64,000 bases of DNA from Lasiosphaeria ovina. Taxonomy: Eukaryota > Ascomycota > Sordariomycetes > Sordariales > Lasiosphaeriaceae. Below, one piece after another: positions 10,580 to 20,222 of this stretch (position 1 is its first letter; the number at the start of each line of letters is the position of its first letter). The stretch covers positions 3,534,001 to 3,598,000 of the forward strand of contig JAULSN010000006.1 of assembly GCA_033439765.1 (NCBI GenBank), read 5' to 3'. The notes under the pieces were generated by a model, which did no database searches, had not been told where the DNA came from, and saw only the letters and a program-made list of their open reading frames with translations. The translations under genes were made by a program, and so were the position numbers.

Positions 10580-11131
10580 ATACGGAAGAAGGTTGTTGCT
10601 AATTACCTACCTAACTTTCTCTTCATTACCCCATGCTCTTTTATTCCCAGGCCAATTGCGCTCTTGTCCGGGGAGCGGCTCGAAAGACCAGGAGGTGGTT
10701 TTGTTGTCAAAGTATGTGCAAGGTGAGGCAGTCATTCAGCATGCATCTTCAAGGGTTGCCGATTGTCAAGGCCGGTTTACGCGTCTCACCACATCTTCGT
10801 GGTCGTGTTACGCTAGTTGCGGTGCGGGGCTCGGCTTGTTGCACCCGAAAAGGGATGCAATTGGAACCTGAATTGTTTGCTGAGACTGGAGGTAGTGGCA
10901 AATAAATGCTGCATTGCACCCAACGACATGAGCTTTCGTTGCACTGACCAAAAACTACTCTTTATTGCCATGTCAGGATGCGCCGTTTGTTCACGAAGTG
11001 GCTCAGAGCGATTGTTGTATCACTTTATCCTTGTTTTTTTAATTACCGCACTTACGTACCAGTGAGTGTAACAGCACTGGCGGGTCGGTCAAAACAGCCT
11101 GGAACTCCAGCAACTGCACCAGCCCGTATTC

Positions 11132-11162
11132 CGTATGTACTGTACGGAGTACTGTACATACG
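11132..11162. repeat. Imperfect inverted repeat built from GTAC words
   Basis: Arms CGTATGTACTGTAC and GTACTGTACATACG, one mismatch, around a 3-bp centre (GGA). The core TACGGAGTAC word is frequent in fungal intergenic DNA. Function not known. Confidence 0.8.
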
Positions 11163-12480
11163 TACAGATACATGGGTAGGAAGGCACGACGTGCGTAGCT
11201 GGCTTGCCACTTGGGGTCCGGTTGGGGTACAACTGCCTGTTTTGGAAATGCACACTCGCTGCGAGAAAACATTGGACTAAGGGCAGTTCGCCGTAACCTG
11301 GCAATTACTCATAACTGCACTAAGGTTATTAAATAGCTTTCGGATGATCCATGGGGCTTAGGTGCCGCTTGTTGAGGGAATGTTTTGTAACCCGAGAAAT
11401 GTACTTAGTGCAAAGCGGGAAGGCATCGTGAGTGCGAGCCGGTACGAGTTTTGCTCGTAGCGCAAGTGCTCTAATTTTTCCCTCCGATCGCCGACTGCCT
11501 GCTGCGTTCCGGGTGTAGGTGTGGCAATTCCGGCGTGTTTCGGTTCCGAGTCCCAGACTGACTGAACGACGGGATGTGAGGCAGCTCCGCCTCATTTCCT
11601 TTTTCGCTGGAGCCTAGAACTTTGGGAATGCGGTGGTCATCCACAGCACCACCAGGTCGTTCGTCTTGCTGAAGCTTATTCTAAGCGACCAGCTGTCAAA
11701 CAGCCGAGAGAAGGTGTTGAGCCTGCTCATGAAGCCCTGACAGATGGCAGGGAGTGCAGGCAGATGGGGCAGGGGCAGCTTTGGTCACGTGGTAGAGCCC
11801 TGGTGGACCAAGGCGCCAATCGCCTTGCGCGGGGTGGGACGCGCCCTCTAACCCCGCCAAACAATCAGGCAGCAGCATTTTGCACCCACCCACAGCCAAC
11901 CTTATGCGGGGGACCTTGGATGCCGCCAGCAGACCTCGCAAGTGGCCCATCAGAGCCACTGGTCGGAATTGCAGACACATTGATGCGATAGGCACCGAAA
12001 TAACTACCTAGATCTACCTACCCTAACTTGCCCACCGCGAGAGGTGTACTGATGCCGCCGTGATGGTTTCTGCAACTGCTTTTCTATGTCGAGCGCACCT
12101 TCCTTGATAGCCTCATCCCGCACAAGGTTCCTCCGGCTGTCATTCATCGCCATCGACTGCGCATTTTTTGGTTGTTTTGTCCGTGTATTGGTGAGCTGCG
12201 CGCGCGCAACTCTCGTCCTAGCCCACTCCATCTGACGCCGCCCCCATCGGCCAGTCTCCTCCGCTGACTTCCGTCGCGCACGACAGCCTCCGGTTTAGCT
12301 GGGGAAATTTTTTTTTGGTCAACCTCGCCCCCTACGTGGCTCCCAACTGGTCGGAATTGTTCTCGTTGCCCAGCATTCTTCACCCAGCAATGTGTTGCGT
12401 TGGACGGGCCTCTAGATTCCGCCTCTAACACCACGAACCCCTCGCCCGTTGTCCATGCCGAGTAGGCCCCGTCTCGCGCC

Positions 12481-15400
12481 ATGGCCTCGTTTATCCCCAT
12501 GGCAGGTGTCCAGCTGCCCTTCCAACGGCGGCTGAGCAGGCTCTACAATGATACCAAGAAGTCGTCAGACTTCGTCAAGGAGCCAGCCCAAAATGCCGAA
12601 GCCGACCCCGAGATCAAAGCTCTGCACCGCAAGCTCCGTATCCAGAAGGACCGCCTCGTCACTTGGGGCCTGGAATGGTCAGATCCAAGCCAGTCGGCCG
12701 AGAACCAGTCGGCCGAAGTGTTGATAGACTCGTCTCTCTCCAAGGCTGGCCTCAGCGAGATTGTCGGCAGCATCATGTCGACCATCAAGGATATCCTCGC
12801 CGAGGCCGAGCCTCTGTGGCACAGTTCCCGCCGTTTGGCTGGCGAGAGGTTCGACTCGGACCCGCCCCCGAGAAGGGGTGAGAAAATCCGCCTTGTCGTC
12901 TGGGACAGGAACCGCTTCGAGGACCTGGTGCGCGACCTGACCACCTCTATCGACACGCTCTATGACCTGTCTAGAACCAGGTCATCTTATGCCCAGGCGT
13001 CCGCCCCTGTCCGGGCGAGACTCTCCAAGCCTTCAGTCGCCCCTGAAGACGAGCGCCCCTTTGAGTCGTCGAGAATACAGGCGCCCACACAGATCGACCC
13101 CAAAACGCTGAGGAATCTTCGCTCCATGCAGGCAGAGCCCATGACGGACCTCGTTGATGATCGGGCTCGCGAGATTGTTTTTATGAGCCAACAAGCTTAC
13201 TCGAAGCTCGTCCACGGGTCTACGGGCCGCGAGTCTCACGCCCCCCTTCTCCTCGAGTATGCATCCTTTGACTCTATCTACTCCATTACAGGCATCACGC
13301 CACCCCTGACGCGCTTCGAGAAGCTGTCGTCGGGTCTCCAAAGCGAGCCACAGCGGTCGCCCGGGTCATGGACTGGCCTCCCTCGCCTGGTGGCCTACTT
13401 TGAGGACATGGAAAACTCCAGATATGGCCTCGTCTACCAGTTCCCACGAACCTTCAACCCCGTCTCATTTGAACACCTAACCCGAAACCCACTGTACAAC
13501 CTGTGCTCCCTATCCGATCTCCTGGCTCGTCCCGACTTTGAGCCAAAGCTTGAAGCAAAGTTCCGGCTGGCGGCAAATTTGGCCAACACAATTTTCGATC
13601 TGCATGCCAGGGGTATCACGCACGGCAACCTCATCGACGAAAACGTCTCTTTCTGTAATGCCGTAGGGACCGACCCGGAAATCAGCGGGATCACGCAGGG
13701 GGAAGTGGATATAAGGCGGCCACTGGTCTCATCCTTTGATCTCTTCTCAGACCCGCAGTCTGAGGATGCTCCCAGGCCATTCTCTTTGTACATGCACCCC
13801 CTTGACCCCAGGAACAGCGTCCAATCGCCACTCCTCAACCATGCAGGCTCCAAAACATTTGATCTATACTCCCTGGCCATGGTACTCTTGTCCGTCGGCC
13901 TCTGGACTAAGCTCGAAAATCTTGTGCCCAATGCAGAGTCCGGCGGAGTCCCAGAATCCCTTCTTGGACAACTTGCCATCCGGTGCGGCACTCTTTACAC
14001 CAAAGCTGTCCAGGCATGTTGGAATGCCGTCGATCTTGAGATGAAAGGCTCCCACACCGCCGATCAAATCGTTTCTCATGTCCAGTTCAAGGCCAGCCGC
14101 TATTTGGAAGCGTGCTGCATTCTGGATGGCGTCAGCAACCTCGAGGAGCGGCTTGGCGATGATATTGGCGATGCTAGTCTGGAACCAGAAAGCCTCAGCA
14201 CGTCCCAGTTAGCTGGCACTTCAAAGGAACTCCAATCCGAGAAGCAGCGTGGCTCAACCCCAGCTACCCCATCCGAGGGTAGAACTGGACGATGGACGCA
14301 CCCTTCCGAGAGTCCGACGATTTCGCTTTCGGCGTCACAGGGACGAGCTTCAGGTATTCTTTCTCCTGATATCTCACGACCCACCGATCATAAACTAACA
14401 CCAACAGCTTCAGGAATAGCTGAAACGCCAGCCAAGTTACCGTCGGCTAAGACACGGCTGTATCCGCAAGTTCCTCTGCCCCCTCATGTCATACAGCAGT
14501 GGAGCACAATTGTGATGCCGCAGATCAACATCGCCTTACACCATTTCTATCGCAAGAACCCAGAGTCGGTTGAGATCTCGCTCGAGTCGATTGGTGAATC
14601 ACCACAGAGTACGAAACCGACAGTCCTTGTGGTATGCACTTCTGTGGGCAAAGTGCGAGCTATTCTCAAGAAAAGGCTCGCGACTTTTTTCGACGGCACG
14701 ACAGGGTTGGCACTCAAGGTCTGTCGGGGCCAGGTTCTACGCTCCCGCAACGACCGCGTTGGCCGGAGTATGACCAGGCCTGGGGACGACGGGCATGATG
14801 AGATTAAGGCCGCCAATCCAGACTACCAAGAACGGCCAAGCAATGGGGCAAGCATCGGGGCCTGGATCGGGGACCGCCACCTGCCCCCGGTAAGCTTTGG
14901 GGGGCTAATTGTCGTTGACGACAAACCATATGGCATGACGGTTCATCACATGTTGGATGATCCTGACCAAGGCGCGCACGCGGCCACGACCAAGGAGGGT
15001 ATTTCCAGGAGCATGGCCGGACCACAGCCCTTGACGGACCTCGCTGCGTGGTATGCTGAGCAGTACCCGAATAGCGAGTCGGACCCCGACAGCAGCGGCA
15101 CAGAAGACTACGCCTGCGAGTTTTCCGAGTCTGACTCGGATTCGTTTTCCGAGTCCGCCATCACTTCGGACGACGACGACGACGAGGAGGACGATGATGA
15201 TCAGTACGGCGAGGTTGGAGACATACCCGGCATAGAGCCCGGGTGCGGAGAAGGCTACATTGTCACGCAGCCAGCGCAGGATGATGTTCCAGATGGGTTT
15301 TACCCCTCGAGCGAGACCCAAGACGAAGACCACCTCGATACGTATGGCCTCGGTGAGGTATACGCATCGAGCGGTATTAAGCGACGCTTAGAGGACGGCA

Positions 15401-16338
15401 TGTTACACGAGATTGACTGGGCTCTGTTCGAGTTTAAAGACGACCGGCTACCGGATGACAACTTGATCCCCCGGGCTGACCAGCTCAGCGAGACCCGAGG
15501 CCAGCGAGTCGAACCCAGATCGTCCAGGTCACTCAGATCATCCACCAGCAGGCCTACAATCCACCCCACCACAGTCGCGCGGACGTCGAGCCTGCCCGGG
15601 CTGGAAGTCCAATGCATGGCGCGCACGAGCGGGCTACAGACTGGCTTGATCCTCCCAGCTGTTGCGTCAGTCAAGATTTACGGGCGCATGACCCCTAGTC
15701 ATATCTACCAAGTGTCGGGGACTTCGCCGAATGGAGTCTCTAACAGAACGACGGGAAGTGGCGAAGAAAGCGGCAAGCCCAGGCGAGCCCTTCCCATGGG
15801 AATCCCGGGAGACAGCGGTGCATGGGTGGTGGATCGCCACCATGGGCAAGTTTGCGGCCACGTTCTAGCGTGGAGCGAACGGAAACGCGTGGCTTACGTT
15901 TGCCCCATGGACGTTTTGCTCCTCGACATTGCCGAAACTTTAGAGGCTGGCGAGATCCGATTACCCGGCGGCGAGGTTCTGCTGTCTAATCCGGAACACA
16001 ACAATGGCAAGCGAGCGAGCAGGCTGACGCACATCAGTGAGGCGTCGGATCGCCATTGCAGTTGGTACAGCGAAGATGTGGACGCGGAGACACTGAGCCT
16101 CGCCCCGGCGAGCAAATCCCGGAGGAGCCGAACGCTGTCGCAGAACCAGAGGGGCTCGCTTTTTCTGAGCCAACAACAGCTGGATTCACTGGCCGAGAAC
16201 GACAACGACGAAGCTGAAGACGACTCATACGACGAAGGTGTTGAGGTAGAGCTTGCTCGAGACATTAAAAAGATGCACTTGAATGATCTGGCTGAACGAG
16301 ACGCGTCTGTGCGGGTGGGCAGATGGAGGGTCACTTAA
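12481..16338 (+). CDS. HeLo-domain / pseudokinase / trypsin-like protease-domain protein
   Basis: 1285 residues if unspliced. Residues 1-190 resemble a HeLo domain (membrane-acting cell-death effector of HET-S type): an MASFIPMAGVQLPF start and the signature VVWDRNRFEDLVRDL near residues 140-154. Residues about 280-570 form a kinase-like domain with HGNL at 381-384 in place of HRD and no DFG, so it should be catalytically dead; FDLYSLAMVLLSVGLW is the subdomain IX-like helix. A Ser/Pro-rich linker follows. Residues about 680-1170 look like a trypsin-fold domain with His822 or 823 (TVHHML), Asp979 (DWALF) and Ser1112 (GDSGAWVV), so a full triad is possible. An Asp/Glu-rich insert (about 865-915) separates His and Asp. 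An in-frame 54-nt intron at 14354-14407 (GTATTC...CTAAC...CAG) may be removed, giving 1267 residues. Role in heterokaryon incompatibility or immunity is inferred. Confidence 0.87.
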   Translation: MASFIPMAGVQLPFQRRLSRLYNDTKKSSDFVKEPAQNAEADPEIKALHRKLRIQKDRLVTWGLEWSDPSQSAENQSAEVLIDSSLSKAGLSEIVGSIMSTIKDILAEAEPLWHSSRRLAGERFDSDPPPRRGEKIRLVVWDRNRFEDLVRDLTTSIDTLYDLSRTRSSYAQASAPVRARLSKPSVAPEDERPFESSRIQAPTQIDPKTLRNLRSMQAEPMTDLVDDRAREIVFMSQQAYSKLVHGSTGRESHAPLLLEYASFDSIYSITGITPPLTRFEKLSSGLQSEPQRSPGSWTGLPRLVAYFEDMENSRYGLVYQFPRTFNPVSFEHLTRNPLYNLCSLSDLLARPDFEPKLEAKFRLAANLANTIFDLHARGITHGNLIDENVSFCNAVGTDPEISGITQGEVDIRRPLVSSFDLFSDPQSEDAPRPFSLYMHPLDPRNSVQSPLLNHAGSKTFDLYSLAMVLLSVGLWTKLENLVPNAESGGVPESLLGQLAIRCGTLYTKAVQACWNAVDLEMKGSHTADQIVSHVQFKASRYLEACCILDGVSNLEERLGDDIGDASLEPESLSTSQLAGTSKELQSEKQRGSTPATPSEGRTGRWTHPSESPTISLSASQGRASGILSPDISRPTDHKLTPTASGIAETPAKLPSAKTRLYPQVPLPPHVIQQWSTIVMPQINIALHHFYRKNPESVEISLESIGESPQSTKPTVLVVCTSVGKVRAILKKRLATFFDGTTGLALKVCRGQVLRSRNDRVGRSMTRPGDDGHDEIKAANPDYQERPSNGASIGAWIGDRHLPPVSFGGLIVVDDKPYGMTVHHMLDDPDQGAHAATTKEGISRSMAGPQPLTDLAAWYAEQYPNSESDPDSSGTEDYACEFSESDSDSFSESAITSDDDDDEEDDDDQYGEVGDIPGIEPGCGEGYIVTQPAQDDVPDGFYPSSETQDEDHLDTYGLGEVYASSGIKRRLEDGMLHEIDWALFEFKDDRLPDDNLIPRADQLSETRGQRVEPRSSRSLRSSTSRPTIHPTTVARTSSLPGLEVQCMARTSGLQTGLILPAVASVKIYGRMTPSHIYQVSGTSPNGVSNRTTGSGEESGKPRRALPMGIPGDSGAWVVDRHHGQVCGHVLAWSERKRVAYVCPMDVLLLDIAETLEAGEIRLPGGEVLLSNPEHNNGKRASRLTHISEASDRHCSWYSEDVDAETLSLAPASKSRRSRTLSQNQRGSLFLSQQQLDSLAENDNDEAEDDSYDEGVEVELARDIKKMHLNDLAERDASVRVGRWRVT

Positions 16339-17706
16339 TTCAGATTGGCTCGGGGCCTTTGTCAAGGAAGTTGTGCTGTGGAGGCGCGTGTTTCTCCCCC
16401 GCGCGTTCCTTCTTCCTCCATGGATGGTCCTAGGAGGATTACATGCGGCATGGATCTTGTTGGACTTAGCCTCATTTTTGTCTTTTGGGGCATGTCAGGA
16501 TATTAGCGTATTAGCGTGAATGATCTTGAATACCCAGTACACCTTGATAGAACTGCCATCGTGACTTGTATCTGTTCAATAGTGGCGTGGTTGTTATCAA
16601 CAGGAGTAAATTTCCTCTCGAGGCCGATAAAGGTGCCTCACGAGCGAATTGGAAGCTACCTAACCAGCAAGCTGCGCAAGCTCCTTCGAGGCCCAACTTC
16701 TGTGCATTGGGCGAGTTCACTACCCCTTGTGGTCAAGTCAAGCCATAAATGGCAGTCTTCTCTGTTCATCTTCACGCCACAGCCCCCACTTTGAAACTGC
16801 CAAGAAGCCAGATAGCCAAATCAGTAGGAGCGCGTTGGTGGCGTGGCGCCGAAATGTCGGGACAAAGCCCCTGTCACTACTCCGTATTTTCGTCCAAAAC
16901 TGCCAAGGCATCTTTCGTCGTATTGCTGTCAACGACCTTCAAAATAGCTAAGACAACGAAAATCTCTCGAGCCAAGTAAACAAAAAGTTGTCTTCCAGAT
17001 GTAAAGGAAAAATGAAGCCATGCCTGGAATCACTTTTACCTCAAGTAGGCAATCGGATGGAAGAATTGTTCTCCGCAATTACCTTGGGTTACTCAACGTA
17101 TCCGACGACGGAAACAGAAGAACTTCGTGAGGCGTCAACCCGGAACGAAGTGACCTGTTGACGCGACTGCAGTTCCTTCGGTGCCGTTCGCGCCACATCA
17201 AACTACGTATCTCGGAAATATAACGCAGGGCTGCTGTCAGGGAGCTGACGTATGGAAGTGTGTGAAGACGCTAGGTATTGGGTTGTTGGGTTGTTGGCCT
17301 GATAAAGTCTTGTTTTTCGAAGTGTTGTTGGTGCGACGTCGTAGATAGTGGAATCGTGTAATAGGCTAGTAATATACCGTATCAACAATGGCCCCCTCTA
17401 AATAACGGCAAATTTGCTTGGCCAGATTTGCTCCAGGGGATGGCCGCTTAAATACGGCGTAATCGAGGGAACGAGTGTAAGGATCCGGTATTTCGAGCCT
17501 GACAAAGGCCAATACCAGGGACGTATCCATACACGCACGCAGGGACATACCCTGCGTGAAAATTTAGAAGAGCTCCACTGGCATGCCACCGGGCTCAGGG
17601 GAGCTAGCAGGCAGTGGACGGCGAGACTCCGCCTTTCAACGATAGTTATCGTTGGCATTCCGACCTTCTATGGACTGACGCTGCAGCTGTTCCTAAAACT
17701 TTCACC
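16339..17706. other. Intergenic region of about 1.4 kb
   Basis: No gene recognised. Contains short frames without family resemblance and the presumed promoter of the desaturase-like gene. An in-frame upstream ATG at 17614 would add 31 residues to that protein but the added segment does not look conserved. Confidence 0.5.
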
Positions 17707-19405
17707 ATGGTATTCGCTAATCTGGTGTTTGATGCTCGGCTCACGCACCCAGATCGCCTGGTGCTGCAGCAGCTGAGCGAAGACATTACTGAATCCGAGC
17801 AGTGGGTCGCAGACAAGTCGGCACCTTCGGGCGAATCACATCAGCCAGCAGGGCCAAAGCAAGCCCGGACGACGGGAACAGGAGCGCCACCACCACTACC
17901 GCCGCCGCCGCCGCCGCCGGCATCGGCGTCGGCGTCGGCGACATTGCCGTCTAAGGCTCCGTCGCCGTCACAATGCCGGCCGCCACCATCAACAGAGCAG
18001 CCCGGAGGCTCTGGCGTCGATGAGGAGGGCACAGCCGCCGAGCTGGCGGCGCTCAACAACCCTCTCGATGAGCGCTTCGAGCCAACCGTCTTCACCTCTT
18101 ACGACCTCGATGAGGCCTTTGAGGCGGCCCCGGCACTTCTGCACGGCCCGCTCAAGCGCTACATCTCGTGGGCGCGGGGCGTGGCCCGGGTCGAGACTGA
18201 CGTCGTCTTTGTGACGCACCTGCTCATCTACTTTGGCACCACGCTGCCGAGCGCCGCCATGCTCTTCGCCCGCTTCAGCTACCCCCATGCCGTCTTGCAC
18301 ATGCTCATGCAGGCCACCTACATTGGGCCCTACACGCTGCTCAAGCACCAGCACATCCACCAGAACGGCGTGCTGAACCGTCGCTTTTCCCTGCTCGACT
18401 CGCTGTTCCCCTATGTCATGGACCCCCTCATGGGCCACTCGTGGAACAGCTACTTCTACCACCACGTCAAGCACCACCATGTCGAGGGCAACGGGCCCAA
18501 CGATCTCTCGTCCACCATACGCTACCAGCGTGACAGCCTTGTCAATTTCCTGCACTACCTGGGCCGCTTCTACTTCTTCGTCTGGCTGGACCTGCCCCGC
18601 TACTTCTGGCGTTCCCGCAGGCCGGTGCTGGCTGCTAAGTCGTGCTTCTGGGAGCTGGGCACCTATGCTGCCATCTACGCTGCCTGGCGCTTCAACCATG
18701 CCGCCGCCGTCGTTGTTTTGATCATCCCCCTTAGTCTGCTCCGTATCGCCCTGATGGTCGGTAACTGGGGACAACACGCCTTTGTTGACGAGAACGAGCC
18801 AGACTCGGATTTTCGGTCGAGCATTACCTTGATCGATGTTCCGGTACGTTTTGATGTTGTTATTCTCTTTACTCTTGACCTCGATCTGGTACCCTCTTCA
18901 CGACTGCACGCACCTTTGCTGGTCACTTTTGTTCGCCCCTGCCACCCAAAGTCCCGGACCCAAAGACATCCATCTCCCTTCATATCATCTATCCTACCCC
19001 ATCACAAACCCCTTTCCCCAGGATTGCCATCATGCCCCTTGTACTCGCGTGCTAACTTGAACCCTTCCCGTCTTGCAGAGCAACCGGTTCTGCTTCAACG
19101 ACGGATACCACACGTCGCACCACCTGAATCCGCTGCGGCACTGGCGTGAGCATCCGCTGGCCTTCCTCAAGGCTCGCGACGAGTACGCTCGGCAGGGCGC
19201 GCTCGTGTTTCACGACATCGACTACATCGGCATCACGGTGCGCCTGCTGTGCAAGGACTACGACCACCTCGCGCGCCGGCTCGTCCCCATCGGCAGTGAG
19301 CAGATGGCCCTCACCCTCGAAGGCCGTGCCGCCATGCTCAAGACGCACACGCGCGCCTTCACCAGCGATGAGATTACGCAAAAGTACAGCAAGAAGTCGT
19401 CTTGA
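17707..19405 (+). CDS. Fatty acid desaturase-like membrane protein
   Basis: Two exons, 17707-18843 and 19079-19405, separated by a 235-nt intron (GTACGT...CTTGCAG, branch GCTAAC). The product has 487 residues. Three histidine boxes typical of the membrane desaturase/hydroxylase family are present: HQHIHQ at 214-219, HHVKHHH at 252-258 and HTSHH at 390-394; they bind the di-iron centre. Four or so membrane helices lie between (for example 180-210 and 320-345). The N-terminus (about 55-95) is a low-complexity Pro/Ala/Ser stretch encoded by CCG and GGCGTC runs. The enzyme should sit in the ER and insert a double bond or hydroxyl group; regiospecificity cannot be read from the sequence. I chose the ATG at 17707 for its CACCATGG context. 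Confidence 0.85.
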
Positions 19406-20222
19406 TCAGCTCTTTTCTCCAACTCTAGCCTCAGCATTGTTGCTAGCTATTCTTACCCTTCACTCTCCGTTGACGCATAAAGACAGCCTCCCTCAGCGGA
19501 CCGCATTAGAGAACGCATGTTTCTTGCCCACCTTTTATAGACAGACCTAAAGCATGGCGTTCTCTGGATTGTCAGACATAAATAATTCACTTGGCTTTCG
19601 CCGTTTTGTGCAAAGAAGCCCCATCAAGGTATAAGTAGTTATATATCTCTACCGCCCGCTTGTAAAAATACAATTTACGTAATGCGCCCATCCCCGAGAT
19701 ACGTTGCTACTGTGAACCATATCCGCTGTATAAATGAGACGAGCGCAACCCTGTCAAGCCGAAACAGAGAAAAGGAAAACTCTCGGCCTGCCATATACTG
19801 ATAACTGGAAACGCTAGAAACCCAATTTCTGCGACAGCCAGGAGCCTGTGAAAATAATGACTGAAAAAAAAGATAGATAAAACAAAAGGGCTGGGGAGAC
19901 GTTAGGGTGCAGGGGTATCTGGTTAGACATACAATGAGAGACTCGATTCTTCTCCACCCCAAGCCGCCACCCGCATACAATGTCGTGCCTCTTCCAAGAG
20001 GGAACGCGATTCAATCAGCCAAAACACGCCATCCATTCCTACCATGCGTGATCAAATAATCCACCCTTCCCCTTGAATATGACGTAGAGTATCATTTTGT
20101 ATTGGAAATGTCATTAGCTCATCTCTGGCCGTGTCTGGTAGTGACATGGTCTCGAGTGTTGCAAACACCACGCGACAAGGCACCCAAAGACCCACCGATA
20201 GACATCAAAGTATAGAAACTTG
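19406..20222. other. Convergent intergenic region
   Basis: Separates the 3' ends of the desaturase-like gene and the 1269-residue gene. No gene recognised; A-rich stretches around 19865-19890. Confidence 0.55.

Larger units (their letters stand above)
10331..12480. other. Intergenic region of about 2.1 kb
   Basis: No gene recognised in any frame. It holds two hairpin-forming inverted repeats (10557 and 11132), further TACCTACC motifs (about 10603-10616 and 12003-12022), a short T-run near 10388, and the upstream region of the HeLo-domain gene. Confidence 0.5.

Noticed and set aside
12481..16338. Active protein kinase
   Set aside because: The catalytic-loop Asp is replaced (HGN in place of HRD) and no DFG motif is found, so I call it a pseudokinase.
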